From the NCBI RefSeq assembly GCF_013283875.1, contig NZ_CP054139.1, forward strand, positions 3,472,001 through 3,536,000: 64,000 nt of DNA. Reading direction: 5' to 3'. The position numbers and the translations under genes are program-made. This DNA is from Mucilaginibacter mali (GTDB taxonomy: Bacteria > Bacteroidota > Bacteroidia > Sphingobacteriales > Sphingobacteriaceae). Under the pieces are notes generated by a model that made no database searches, was not told the origin of the DNA, and saw nothing but the letters and a program-made list of their open reading frames with translations. Below, piece by piece: positions 42,328-51,626 of this stretch (its first letter is position 1; every line of letters begins with the position of its first letter).

Positions 42328-42894
42328 TTACCTGAATAACCTACCCAGATCAAAACTAAATCCCGGGATAATTAACGATGGCAATTGTTGCGGCTTTAGC
42401 GCCTTTTGCTTTAGCTGGTAAACATTATTCTCAAGCGCGTAAAGTTCGGCGTTTTCCATTATCGGGTCGATAATAATGTATTCTTTAACGCCATGCTTTT
42501 CATAGATGTCCTTCTTTTCACGTAAATCAACATATGCACTTGATACCGACAATATTTCGATAATCATATCTGGCGCACCATTAACCTCACTACTTTTGAT
42601 AATTTTTTTTCGCTTTTCGGAAACATATACTATATCAGGCTGATAAGTATATCCATCGTCAAAACGGACATCAATTGGGGCATACATTATTATGCCCTTG
42701 TTGCCTGATTGATTCAAAAACGAAACAAGATCGATAAAAACTCTGCCTGAAACGATTTGGTGTACCACTTGCGATGATGGCTCTGGTGAGTTCCACAACA
42801 CCAAATCATTTTCAATTAGTTGATAATTGCCCCCCTCCGGCAATGCCATGTAATCTTCAATTGTGTATCTCTTTTTCTTTTCGCCGAGAAGCAT
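42328..42894 (-). CDS. Uma2-family restriction-endonuclease-fold protein
   Basis: 188 residues of the Uma2 (DUF820) family, PD-(D/E)xK nuclease fold: YTIEDYMALPEGGNYQLIEN, VDVRF-like IDVRFDDGYTYQPDIVYVSE with the conserved Asp, PDMIIEILSVSSAYVDLREK with the E-x-x-S core, then KHGVKEYIIIDP. The role of these widespread proteins is unclear; some appear as mobile or toxin-like genes. It is divergent from surE, with 30 bp between starts. Confidence 0.9.
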   Translation of the reverse strand: MLLGEKKKRYTIEDYMALPEGGNYQLIENDLVLWNSPEPSSQVVHQIVSGRVFIDLVSFLNQSGNKGIIMYAPIDVRFDDGYTYQPDIVYVSEKRKKIIKSSEVNGAPDMIIEILSVSSAYVDLREKKDIYEKHGVKEYIIIDPIMENAELYALENNVYQLKQKALKPQQLPSLIIPGFSFDLGRLFR

Positions 42895-42924
42895 ATGTTA
42901 AATATAACTAATTTCGTACCAATT

Positions 42925-43698
42925 ATGAAAAGCACCAAACCCACCATCCTTGTAGTGAACGACGACGGCATTACCGCGCCCGGCATTAAAGCCCTTATCA
43001 GCGTAATGCAGGAACTTGGCCGGGTAGTAGTTGTAGCGCCCGATAGCCCGCAATCGGGTATGGGGCATGCCATTACCATTGGTAAGCCGTTACGCTTAGA
43101 CAGGGACGACCTGTACGAAGGCGTTGAGATGTACCGTTGTTCGGGTACCCCGGTTGATTGTGTGAAGCTGGCCGTAACCCGTGTGTTCCAGGGCCACAAG
43201 CCAGATCTGTGCGTATCGGGCATCAACCATGGGCTGAACAATGGCATCAACGTATTGTATTCGGGCACCATGTCGGCAGCGGTTGAAGGCGCTATCGAGC
43301 ACATCCCCTCCATCGGCTTTTCGCTGGATGATTATACCTGGCAGGCCGATTTTAACCATTGCCTTAAATATGTAAGAGAGATAGCACAACAGGTATTGCA
43401 GAACGGCCTGCCCGTTGGCACGCTTTTAAACGTAAACTTCCCCAACACCCCGCACATTAAGGGTATAAAAATATGCCGCCAGGCCAATGCTAAATGGGCC
43501 GAGGAGTTTGACGAACGGGTTGACCCCTACAAACGCCCTTACTATTGGTTAACCGGCGTATTTCAGCTGAACGATAACGGGCAGGATACCGACTCGTGGG
43601 CTTTGGATAACCACTACGCGTCGGTAGTACCTGTGCAGTTTGATATGACGGCGCATCACGCCATCCCTGTTTTAAACAGTTGGAAGTTTGATGTATAA
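42925..43698 (+). CDS. surE: 5'/3'-nucleotidase SurE
   Basis: It dephosphorylates nucleoside monophosphates and is linked to stress survival. The start is ATG 42925 (MKSTKPTILVVNDDGI); the frame open from 42820 lies inside the divergent Uma2 gene. 257 residues, the usual length. Motifs: VNDDGITAPGIKAL with the metal-binding Asp pair, APDSPQSGMGHAIT, CSGTPVDCVKLA and SGINHGLNNGINVLYSGTMS. It is 5 bp before the convergent gene at 43704. Confidence 0.96.
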   Translation: MKSTKPTILVVNDDGITAPGIKALISVMQELGRVVVVAPDSPQSGMGHAITIGKPLRLDRDDLYEGVEMYRCSGTPVDCVKLAVTRVFQGHKPDLCVSGINHGLNNGINVLYSGTMSAAVEGAIEHIPSIGFSLDDYTWQADFNHCLKYVREIAQQVLQNGLPVGTLLNVNFPNTPHIKGIKICRQANAKWAEEFDERVDPYKRPYYWLTGVFQLNDNGQDTDSWALDNHYASVVPVQFDMTAHHAIPVLNSWKFDV

Positions 43699-43703
43699 CC
43701 TTA

Positions 43704-44258
43704 TTACTTTAAGGTAACCACGTTATAATCTATGCCGATAGGGTTTCCCTTCATGCCCAAAGTAAGCGGATAATTGGCGTTGTTTAAGATCCAAAGCGAG
43801 GTTTTACCGTCGGCTGTAGCGGCAAAGGTGGCATCAACGGCTTTGCCGTCCACTTTAAAGCCGTCGGCGTTATCTTTTACGGTGTATGTTAATCCACTGT
43901 AAACAAAGCTTTTTTTATCTACCATCGTTTTGTAAGCGGCTTTAGAGATGCACATAAAGGTTTCATCATCGGCAAGTGCGGTTACCGCATCTGGCGCAGG
44001 TTGGTCACCGCCAAATTTGGTGCCGCTTTCTAATCCTTTAGCCTTCATGGCATAAGTGCCGCCGGTACCCGATACATTCCAGTCGATATTGATCACATCG
44101 CCCAGGCTTTTAACGGTTAAGCCCAGCACTAAGGATTGGCCATGATAGTCAAGGTCCATGCTAACGGTGGTTCCTGCCTTAATTTCAGGCGATAGTTTTT
44201 GTGCCTTAACGGCGATGGCAAACAAGACGATAAATGCCATTATAAGTACTTTTTTCAT
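43704..44258 (-). CDS. exported protein of unknown function
   Basis: 184 residues with a signal peptide (MKKVLIMAFIVLFAIAVKAQ). The mature part is beta-rich: GTTVSMDLDYHGQSLVLGL, VINIDWNVSGTGGTYAMK, FVYSGLTYTVKDNADGFKV and KTSLWILNNANYPLTLGMK. No domain recognised. It is convergent with surE (5 bp) and divergent from the lipoprotein gene at 44434. Confidence 0.7.
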   Translation of the reverse strand: MKKVLIMAFIVLFAIAVKAQKLSPEIKAGTTVSMDLDYHGQSLVLGLTVKSLGDVINIDWNVSGTGGTYAMKAKGLESGTKFGGDQPAPDAVTALADDETFMCISKAAYKTMVDKKSFVYSGLTYTVKDNADGFKVDGKAVDATFAATADGKTSLWILNNANYPLTLGMKGNPIGIDYNVVTLK

Positions 44259-44433
44259 ATCGGGTATGCTGGTTTTGTTGTTTGCCCAAAATACTAAATT
44301 ACATTTAAATAAAATATTAAGCCCGCAACAAACTATTTACCAATTACTGACGTATTATTGAAATAAATACCGGTATCTTTATCATATCTTGAAACAAAAC
44401 CGGCAGCACTTACCGAACCTGCTAATTTTATAA

Positions 44434-44853
44434 ATGAGGAAACACCTACTATATCTAACATTTACGTTTATTGTAGCTGCTTTTGCCACAAGCTGCAAAA
44501 AGGACGATGATATAGCCAAGGCAACCGAAAGCAAGGTGGTACAAGGTAGTATTATGGGGGTAAACGGGCCAACTTCGGGCCTGGTTGACCAGGAATTAAC
44601 CTTTAGCCTGGTATGGCAAAATACCGATGGCACTTTAAAACTCCATCACCTGCAGGATTCGGTAGCTAACGACACTACCATGGTGAAGCTTTTCACGCTC
44701 ACCAATATTGCCGATACAACGGCAGCGGCCAAAAACCTCAGCATCGCGTCCTATAAATTCAAAGCCGCCAAACCCGGCACCTACTACCTGAAATTTTACA
44801 AGGCCGATAGCACCGGCAAAGCAGCCATTATTGATACGCTGAATATAAAATAA
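44434..44853 (+). CDS. lipoprotein of unknown function
   Basis: 139 residues with a lipoprotein signal peptide and lipobox ATSC (Cys21) followed by KKDDD, an acidic tail common in Bacteroidota surface-exposed lipoproteins. The remainder resembles an immunoglobulin-like beta domain: GVNGPTSGLVDQELTFSLVW, YKFKAAKPGTYYLKFYKAD. It probably sits in the same transcript as the MG2-type gene 40 bp downstream. Confidence 0.72.
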   Translation: MRKHLLYLTFTFIVAAFATSCKKDDDIAKATESKVVQGSIMGVNGPTSGLVDQELTFSLVWQNTDGTLKLHHLQDSVANDTTMVKLFTLTNIADTTAAAKNLSIASYKFKAAKPGTYYLKFYKADSTGKAAIIDTLNIK

Positions 44854-44866
44854 GCTTAACTAATTG

Positions 44867-44874
44867 TATATTTG
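44867..44874 (+). promoter_or_regulatory. candidate -7 element before the second MG2-type gene
   Basis: TATATTTG fits TAnnTTTG and lies 19 bases before the ATG at 44894. No -33 TTG at the usual distance. Consensus match only; the gene may instead be read through from 44434. Confidence 0.3.
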
Positions 44875-44893
44875 GTATATACCCATTATACCT

Positions 44894-47284
44894 ATGTTAC
44901 GCCGCAAACATCTTACCTTATTACTTATTATGCTCAGCGTTGTTATCGGCGCAAACGCGCAAAACACGCCTGCTACTCCATCAAACTTTAAGCTGTTTTT
45001 TGAAAAGATTTACCTGCATACCGACAGGGACACCTATGTAAAAGGCGACACACTTTGGTTTAAGGCCTACTTAACCAATGCGCAAACCAATAAGCCCATA
45101 AAAACCAGCGGCACTTTATATGTAGACCTGATAGCCCCCGATGCGCACGTGATAAGTACCGAATTTGTTCGCCTAAACAATGGATCGGGCAACGCCGATA
45201 TTGAACTGACAGACACACTTGCCGCCGGCAAATACCGCCTGCGGGCCTATACCAACTGGATGAAGAATTTTGGTGATGCCTTTATTTACGAAAAGGAGAT
45301 CACCATAGTCGATTTATCCGCACCCGCAACGCCGGTTACTGCAAATAAAAAAGATAAGAAGAAAGCCAGTCAGCCGCAAACTGCGCCCATAATCGCCCCG
45401 GCATTGCCTACCGTCCGCTTTTTCCCCGAGGGCGGCTCCATGATAGCAGGCATCAGTAGCCTCATAGCTGTAAAAGCCGAAGATGCTAACGGCAAAGGAA
45501 TACCGGCAACGGGAGCGGTAATATCTGCCGCAGGCGATACCATTGCCCGCTTTAAATGCGATGATCTGGGAATGGGATTATTCGCCCTTCTACCTGCAAA
45601 AGGACAAACTTACAGTGCTACTGCAAAAGTGGCTAACAAGCAACTGCCTGTGCAATTGCCCGCAGTGTTAAGCCAGGGACTGGCTTTACAGGTTAAACAA
45701 ACCGATAGCTTATTGCATGTGGTGATCAGCAATACCTCGGCAGACCCGGCACAATATACTTTAACAGTTAAACATAGCGGCCAGACTATTATCAGCCAGG
45801 CGCTGGCATCTTCGGGACTACAAACCGCGGCAAAGATCTCCAGCCGTGATCTGCCTGAGGGCATTGTCGCGGTCGCCCTTTACGATACTCAGGGCAAGCC
45901 CAACTGCGAGCGGCTGGTGTATATTCATCACCCGGATTTTGGTTATGCAAAAATCAGCACCGATAAAAGAGTTTATGCGCCGTTTGAAAAAACTACCGTG
46001 CAGTTTGATACCGATGCCGGGGCAACCAACCTCTCGGTAGCCGTGGTTGATGCCATGGCAGTACCGCAGCAGGCTGATGATATCCTGTCGTACCTGATGC
46101 TGGGGTCTGAACTGCATGGCCATGTTGAACAGGCGCGCCGTTATTTCGACGCGAACAATGCCAACCGTTTTAAACAGCTTGATCTGCTACTGCTTACCCA
46201 GGGTTGGCGCGATTTTATTTGGCGTAGGCTCACCGATACAACAATACATATAGATCATACAGCCGAAAAGGGCATTAGCTTATCTGGATTTGTAAAGGAT
46301 GAAGTTAACCACAAGGCCATGCCGGCTTTAAATGTTTCCCTGTACGCATCCGGCCTGGAGGGTACCAAGTTGTTTGCAACCCGTACAGATACTAAGGGCC
46401 ACTTCATTTTCGCCGACCTTGCCATATACGATAAACAGTTTGTAAAGCTATCATCCATAAATCTTAAAGGCGATAGCAAGGGTACGGTTTATGTAGATAC
46501 CTTTTTCACGCTGCCCGTAAAACCAGTGCTCAATAAGCGGACGGATACCCTGCCCGATACCGTTACACCCGCCATTGCCGCCCTAATAAAAAAGGCCGGC
46601 ACGGCTAATCAGCTAAAAGGCGTTACTAACTTAAAAGAGGTGAAAATTACAGCAAACAAAAACATAGTAACCTTAGATAACGGGCGAAAAATGATGACCT
46701 GGGGCGATCCGCAGATATTTAATATTACCCCGCAGGATAATCAATACAGAACGCTTACCTGGTTTTTACAGCAACGGGACAAGAGGGCCATATTAAATGA
46801 TGCGAACCGACCGGGTGTAGCTTATATGATTGATGGCAAAAAAACACAGCCCCTGTTAATGATAAATGGCAGCATGTTCCATATTGATAAGGAACTGTAT
46901 TTTAATATGCCAATTGAAAAATATAAACGTGTGGAAGTAACGCAATTAGTGGCGGGCTCCAGGGCTTTTTTCTTGATATCAGCCTATACTAAACAGGCAA
47001 ACCCGCTGATAGATAATCCCGGTTACTTGGGGCTTGACGTGCAGGGCTATTATCAGGCCCGCACCTTTTATAAACCGGTTTACGAGGGCGAAGCTAATCC
47101 GCCCAAAACCGATATGCGCACCACCATCCATTGGCAACCTTACCTAAAAACCGATGCCGATGGCAAGGCCACATTTAGTTTTTACAATACATCGGGCAGC
47201 ACCACGGCCAGCATTATTGTACAGGGGATAAAAGATGATGGTACGCCAATAAGCGAAGTGCTAAATTATGAAGTGAAACAATAA
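44894..47284 (+). CDS. MG2-like surface protein, paralogue of 28005-30794
   Basis: 796 residues from ATG 44894 (a TTG frame is open from 44864). Signal peptide ends VIGANAQ. The N-terminal MG2-like domain has EKIYLHTDRDTYVKGDTLWF and GKYRLRAYTNWMKNFGDAFI, matching the 929-residue protein almost word for word. A carboxypeptidase-regulatory-like domain follows (SLSGFVKDEVNHKAMPALNV), then a plug-like remnant (VAYMIDGKKTQPLLMING, EKYKRVEVTQLVAG), and the shared end RTTIHWQPYLKTDADGKATF. The plug-like part is more degraded than in the paralogue. Envelope protein; function unknown. Confidence 0.83.
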   Translation: MLRRKHLTLLLIMLSVVIGANAQNTPATPSNFKLFFEKIYLHTDRDTYVKGDTLWFKAYLTNAQTNKPIKTSGTLYVDLIAPDAHVISTEFVRLNNGSGNADIELTDTLAAGKYRLRAYTNWMKNFGDAFIYEKEITIVDLSAPATPVTANKKDKKKASQPQTAPIIAPALPTVRFFPEGGSMIAGISSLIAVKAEDANGKGIPATGAVISAAGDTIARFKCDDLGMGLFALLPAKGQTYSATAKVANKQLPVQLPAVLSQGLALQVKQTDSLLHVVISNTSADPAQYTLTVKHSGQTIISQALASSGLQTAAKISSRDLPEGIVAVALYDTQGKPNCERLVYIHHPDFGYAKISTDKRVYAPFEKTTVQFDTDAGATNLSVAVVDAMAVPQQADDILSYLMLGSELHGHVEQARRYFDANNANRFKQLDLLLLTQGWRDFIWRRLTDTTIHIDHTAEKGISLSGFVKDEVNHKAMPALNVSLYASGLEGTKLFATRTDTKGHFIFADLAIYDKQFVKLSSINLKGDSKGTVYVDTFFTLPVKPVLNKRTDTLPDTVTPAIAALIKKAGTANQLKGVTNLKEVKITANKNIVTLDNGRKMMTWGDPQIFNITPQDNQYRTLTWFLQQRDKRAILNDANRPGVAYMIDGKKTQPLLMINGSMFHIDKELYFNMPIEKYKRVEVTQLVAGSRAFFLISAYTKQANPLIDNPGYLGLDVQGYYQARTFYKPVYEGEANPPKTDMRTTIHWQPYLKTDADGKATFSFYNTSGSTTASIIVQGIKDDGTPISEVLNYEVKQ

Positions 47285-47336
47285 CGAAACCGATTCACGC
47301 TACCAGTGTTTGTTTTAAAGAAACATCAGCACCGCT

Positions 47337-47549
47337 ATGAAAAAGGGAGATACCGTACACTGGAACTGGGGCGCATCGCAGGCCGAAGGCAAAATAGAGA
47401 AAACGCATAAAGAGCCGGTTGAGAAAAAGATAAAAGGCGCCGATGTAAAGCGGAATGCCACAAAAGATAGCCCGGCCTACCAGATAAAGCAAAAGGATGG
47501 TAGTATAGTATTAAAATCAGAAAGCGAGTTAAAAAAGGGGCCGAAATAA
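47337..47549 (+). CDS. small DUF2945 / HVA1-TUDOR-like protein
   Basis: 70 residues matching the small Tudor-like DUF2945 family: MKKGDTVHWNWGASQAEGKI, then a Lys-rich loop and ATKDSPAYQIKQKDGSIVL. The family is widespread, with an unknown molecular role; a nucleic-acid or protein-binding SH3-like barrel is inferred. The stop abuts the stop of the convergent GyrI-like gene with no gap. Confidence 0.85.
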   Translation: MKKGDTVHWNWGASQAEGKIEKTHKEPVEKKIKGADVKRNATKDSPAYQIKQKDGSIVLKSESELKKGPK

Positions 47550-48029
47550 TTATTTCTTTCGGATAGGGATCCACAATTCTTCCTCGGATGCAGGGCTATC
47601 CTGCTGGTATTTTTCGCCCATAACGGCAAAATGCGGGCGGTCGTCAACTTCATATTCAGATTGCGGTAGCCATTCTCTAAAGATATAATCGTATGTGCGT
47701 GCGCCCTCACTGGCGGGACCAGTGTGCAGAAACACGGCATATAAGCCCTCAGGAGTGTTCAACATTTCCATTCCCACAGGAATTTCTTCCACTTCAGAAA
47801 CTTCCACCGCCGCCCATTTTTCAAATTGGCTGGCCGGATTAAAATTGGCGAAGAAACCGGTCGGGTAAACCTCCATCGAGTACAACTCGGTACCGACGGT
47901 ATGCTTTATCTCTTTACGCTGCGGCATAAAGCCGCGCCACAATTCAAAAGTTTTGTTTTGAACAAATGACATGGTAAAATGCTTACCGATAAATGTTTTT
48001 GCGGGGAGGGTTGTGGTGCGGAGGTGCAT
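47550..48029 (-). CDS. GyrI-like (AraC effector-binding) domain protein
   Basis: 159 residues of the SHV/GyrI-like small-molecule-binding fold: TTTLPAKTFIGKHFTMSFVQ, LWRGFMPQRKEI, YSMEVYPTGFFANFNPASQF, VEEIPVGMEMLNTPEGLYAV and the closing W/E-rich strand REWLPQSEYEVDDRPHFAVM. Stand-alone members bind drugs or protect gyrase in some cases; the ligand here is unknown. Its start overlaps the stop of the transposase gene (TAATG at 48027-48031), so it can be translated from the transposase transcript. Confidence 0.87.
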   Translation of the reverse strand: MHLRTTTLPAKTFIGKHFTMSFVQNKTFELWRGFMPQRKEIKHTVGTELYSMEVYPTGFFANFNPASQFEKWAAVEVSEVEEIPVGMEMLNTPEGLYAVFLHTGPASEGARTYDYIFREWLPQSEYEVDDRPHFAVMGEKYQQDSPASEEELWIPIRKK

Positions 48030-48466
48030 TAGTTATCCTTTATGGTTTGCCATCCATATCTCATCATAAACTCATCTACTTCTTCGGCAAATGATTTCTT
48101 GGAGTGGTGTATTTCCTGATTTTTGATATAATTAATTACAGTTTTTACCTGTGATTCACTAACTGATACAGCAAAGTAATCATCCTGCCAGGCAAACTTT
48201 TCGATAGTCAAATTATTTTGATTGATCCAAAAGGAGGACTCTCCTTTTATAAGTTGACTTATTTTGGAGATATTTTGGTCTTTACCTAAAGATATCAGGC
48301 AATGTATATGATCGCTATATCCGTTAATAGCTTGCAGAAAAATATCTTTATCTATACAGTTTTCGGAAACATGTTTGTAAACATCATATCGAAATTCCTT
48401 TTGCAATAAAGGTTCACGATTCTTCGTGGCAAACACTAAGTGAACCCAGATTTTCACAAAAGACAT
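48029..48466 (-). CDS. Y1 (HUH) transposase, IS200/RAYT-like
   Basis: 145 residues from ATG 48466; the frame open to 48514 lies in repeat sequence. The HUH pair is His53-x-His55 (GYSDHIHCLISL), with a Tyr113/Gln117 (NYIKNQ) arrangement matching the catalytic Y-x-x-x-Q of IS200-type TnpA. It begins MSFVKIWVHLVFATKNREP and ends in a His-rich FAEEVDEFMMRYGW. It is a single-strand DNA transposase. There is no TnpB/IscB neighbour; instead a tandem palindromic array starts 37 bp upstream of it, the arrangement expected of a REP-associated (RAYT-like) enzyme. The gene reads intact. Confidence 0.88.
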   Translation of the reverse strand: MSFVKIWVHLVFATKNREPLLQKEFRYDVYKHVSENCIDKDIFLQAINGYSDHIHCLISLGKDQNISKISQLIKGESSFWINQNNLTIEKFAWQDDYFAVSVSESQVKTVINYIKNQEIHHSKKSFAEEVDEFMMRYGWQTIKDN

Positions 48467-48502
48467 ATATGATAAGTTATAGTTGACCTTATAATTTATT
48501 TT

Positions 48503-49042
48503 GGCTAAAGCCAATTTATTTAATGCTTACGTCCGTCCCATAAATGGGACGGCAATGAATTTGATTTGCATTTTGCACAAGAATACACGCTAAAACGCCT
48601 TGATAAGCAAAATTCATTGCCGTTGGCTTTAGCCAACGGATTGCAAAACAAACAAATCCTGGCTTTAACCAAACTCGACTATTCCGGCTAAAGCCAGCTT
48701 CCTTTTATATCTCTGTCCGTCCCATAAATGGGACGGCAATGAATTTGATTTGCATTTTGCACAATAATACACGCTAAAACACCTTGATAAGCAAAATTCA
48801 TTGCCGTTGGCTTTAGCCAGCGGATTGCAAAACAAACAAATCCTGGCTTTAGCCAAACTCAGCTATTCCGGCTAAAGCCAGCTTCCTTTTATATCTCTGT
48901 CCATCCCATAAGTTGGACGGCAATGAGCTTGATTTGCATTTTGCACAAGAATACACGCTAAAACGCCTTGATAAGCAAAATTCATTGCCGTTGGCTTTAT
49001 CCAGCGGATCGCAAAAACATAAATCCTGGCTTTAGCCAAACT
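48503..49042. repeat. 184-bp tandem palindromic array beside the transposase
   Basis: Three units at 48531, 48715 and 48899 (period exactly 184 bp) plus a partial unit at 48503-48530; the third stops 8 bp short of the pgi stop. Each unit has three nested hairpins: CCGTCCCAT/ATGGGACGG (loop AA), CGGCAATGAATTT/AAATTCATTGCCG, and CTGGCTTTAGCC/GGCTAAAGCCAG. Units 1 and 2 differ at a handful of bases, mostly compensatory or in loops; unit 3 is more changed, with the first stem broken. This is a BIME-like cluster. Open frames through it are Cys-rich and not genes. Confidence 0.92.
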
Positions 49043-49049
49043 CTTTATA

Positions 49050-50726
<1,677 letters not shown>

Positions 50727-50924
50727 TTAATGCTTAAACCGGTATTAATGTTTTTAAAAATCTGACATTGCTTTGCTGTAAACCCGCCCAAATTTGTGTA
50801 TTTGCTACACATGCAGCTAAGTGTCTGGCTAACACCGTTTCTCTGTGTAATGTCAACACACTAAGTTAGTGTCAACAATACACCATTAAAATTGACAAAT
50901 TCCTAAAGAATTTTTAAATATATT

Positions 50925-50956
50925 TTGATTATTAAAATTTATAATTGCTACATTTG
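50925..50956 (+). promoter_or_regulatory. promoter candidate for the gene at 51023
   Basis: -33 TTG (50925-50927) and -7 TACATTTG (50949-50956, TAnnTTTG) with a 21-bp spacer, the best match to the Bacteroidota consensus in this window. It predicts a leader of about 60 nt. The surrounding 326-bp gap (50697-51022) holds no ORF, only AT-rich sequence and short direct repeats (GTGTCAACA, TTGTCA). Confidence 0.6.
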
Positions 50957-51022
50957 TTGTATTGATAAATAAATGATGCTTTTGTCATCATTTTGTCAAT
51001 CACCATTAAAAAACGTTAAGCC

Positions 51023-51460
51023 ATGTTTGAAAAACTGTTTTTACTTGTTAAAAATAACGCCGGGACGGCCGTTATTAACAATCCGGTAATTGCCGCTAAA
51101 GATCGTGATGCAGTGATCATTGAAGCTTCAAGTTCTATCATCGAGGTTTTTAAAAACCAGATGGAGAGTGGCAAGATCAATGATTTGGTCAAGTTTTTTA
51201 AGTATTCGGGTGTTTACAGTACGGCATTAATTACAAGCATGGTAAACCGCTTTGCCAATAAACTGAATAAGTTTTACGGTATCGAGCCAGAGGCGGCCCG
51301 CAATGTATCGGCAATGCTGATACCGCCCGTGTTACAGCAATTGGTGCAACAATCAAAAAGCGGCGAAGAACAGGAGTTCGCGCCGGACAATATGCTATCA
51401 AACCTTAACGGTAACCGTGCAGACATTAGTTTGCTGGTTAAGGATATGATGGCCGCTTAA
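51023..51460 (+). CDS. small cytoplasmic protein of unknown function
   Basis: 145 residues, helical and slightly acidic, without signal peptide or membrane helix: MFEKLFLLVKNNAGTAVINN, AVIIEASSSIIEVFKNQMES, YSTALITSMVNRFANKLNKF, PEAARNVSAMLIPPVLQQLV. It resembles the 140-150 residue proteins common in Bacteroidota (DUF937-like in pattern), which I cannot tie to a function. It has its own good promoter candidate and a strong terminator, so it is transcribed as a single gene and probably well expressed. Confidence 0.7.
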   Translation: MFEKLFLLVKNNAGTAVINNPVIAAKDRDAVIIEASSSIIEVFKNQMESGKINDLVKFFKYSGVYSTALITSMVNRFANKLNKFYGIEPEAARNVSAMLIPPVLQQLVQQSKSGEEQEFAPDNMLSNLNGNRADISLLVKDMMAA

Positions 51461-51488
51461 TTAGCCCCCATATTAACTCTTTATAAGG

Positions 51489-51517
51489 GCCCTGCATTTT
51501 TTTGCAGGGCTTTTTTT
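51489..51517 (+). terminator. intrinsic terminator after the gene at 51023
   Basis: GCCCTGCA (51489-51496) pairs with TGCAGGGC (51503-51510) with a loop of six T, followed by seven T. It lies 29 bp after the stop. A textbook terminator. Confidence 0.92.
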
Positions 51518-51527
51518 GTCACCGGTA

Positions 51528-51615
51528 CCGTCATTCTGAGCGGTAGCGAAGAATCCCAGGCTATACATGACCATTCTGCATACCGGGGATTCTTCGCTGG
51601 CGCTCAGAATGACGG
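51528..51615. repeat. GTCATT-type palindromic repeat, copy iv (convergent gap)
   Basis: CCGTCATTCTGAGCGGTAGCGAAGAATCCC and GGGGATTCTTCGCTGGCGCTCAGAATGACGG are near-perfect inverted arms. It lies between the terminator of the 51023 gene (+) and the 3' end of ggt (-). Same arm design as copies i-iii. Confidence 0.88.
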
Positions 51616-51626
51616 AATGGAGTTAA

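Noticed and set aside
42820..42924. Longer N-terminus of SurE from 42820
   Set aside because: The region overlaps the start of the divergent Uma2 gene and gives an unrelated hydrophobic peptide; SurE proteins start at the KPTILVVNDDGI strand, so ATG 42925 is used.
48503..49042. Tandem array as a CRISPR
   Set aside because: The units are 184 bp with internal hairpins and no unique spacers between repeats; there are no cas genes. It is a palindromic cluster.
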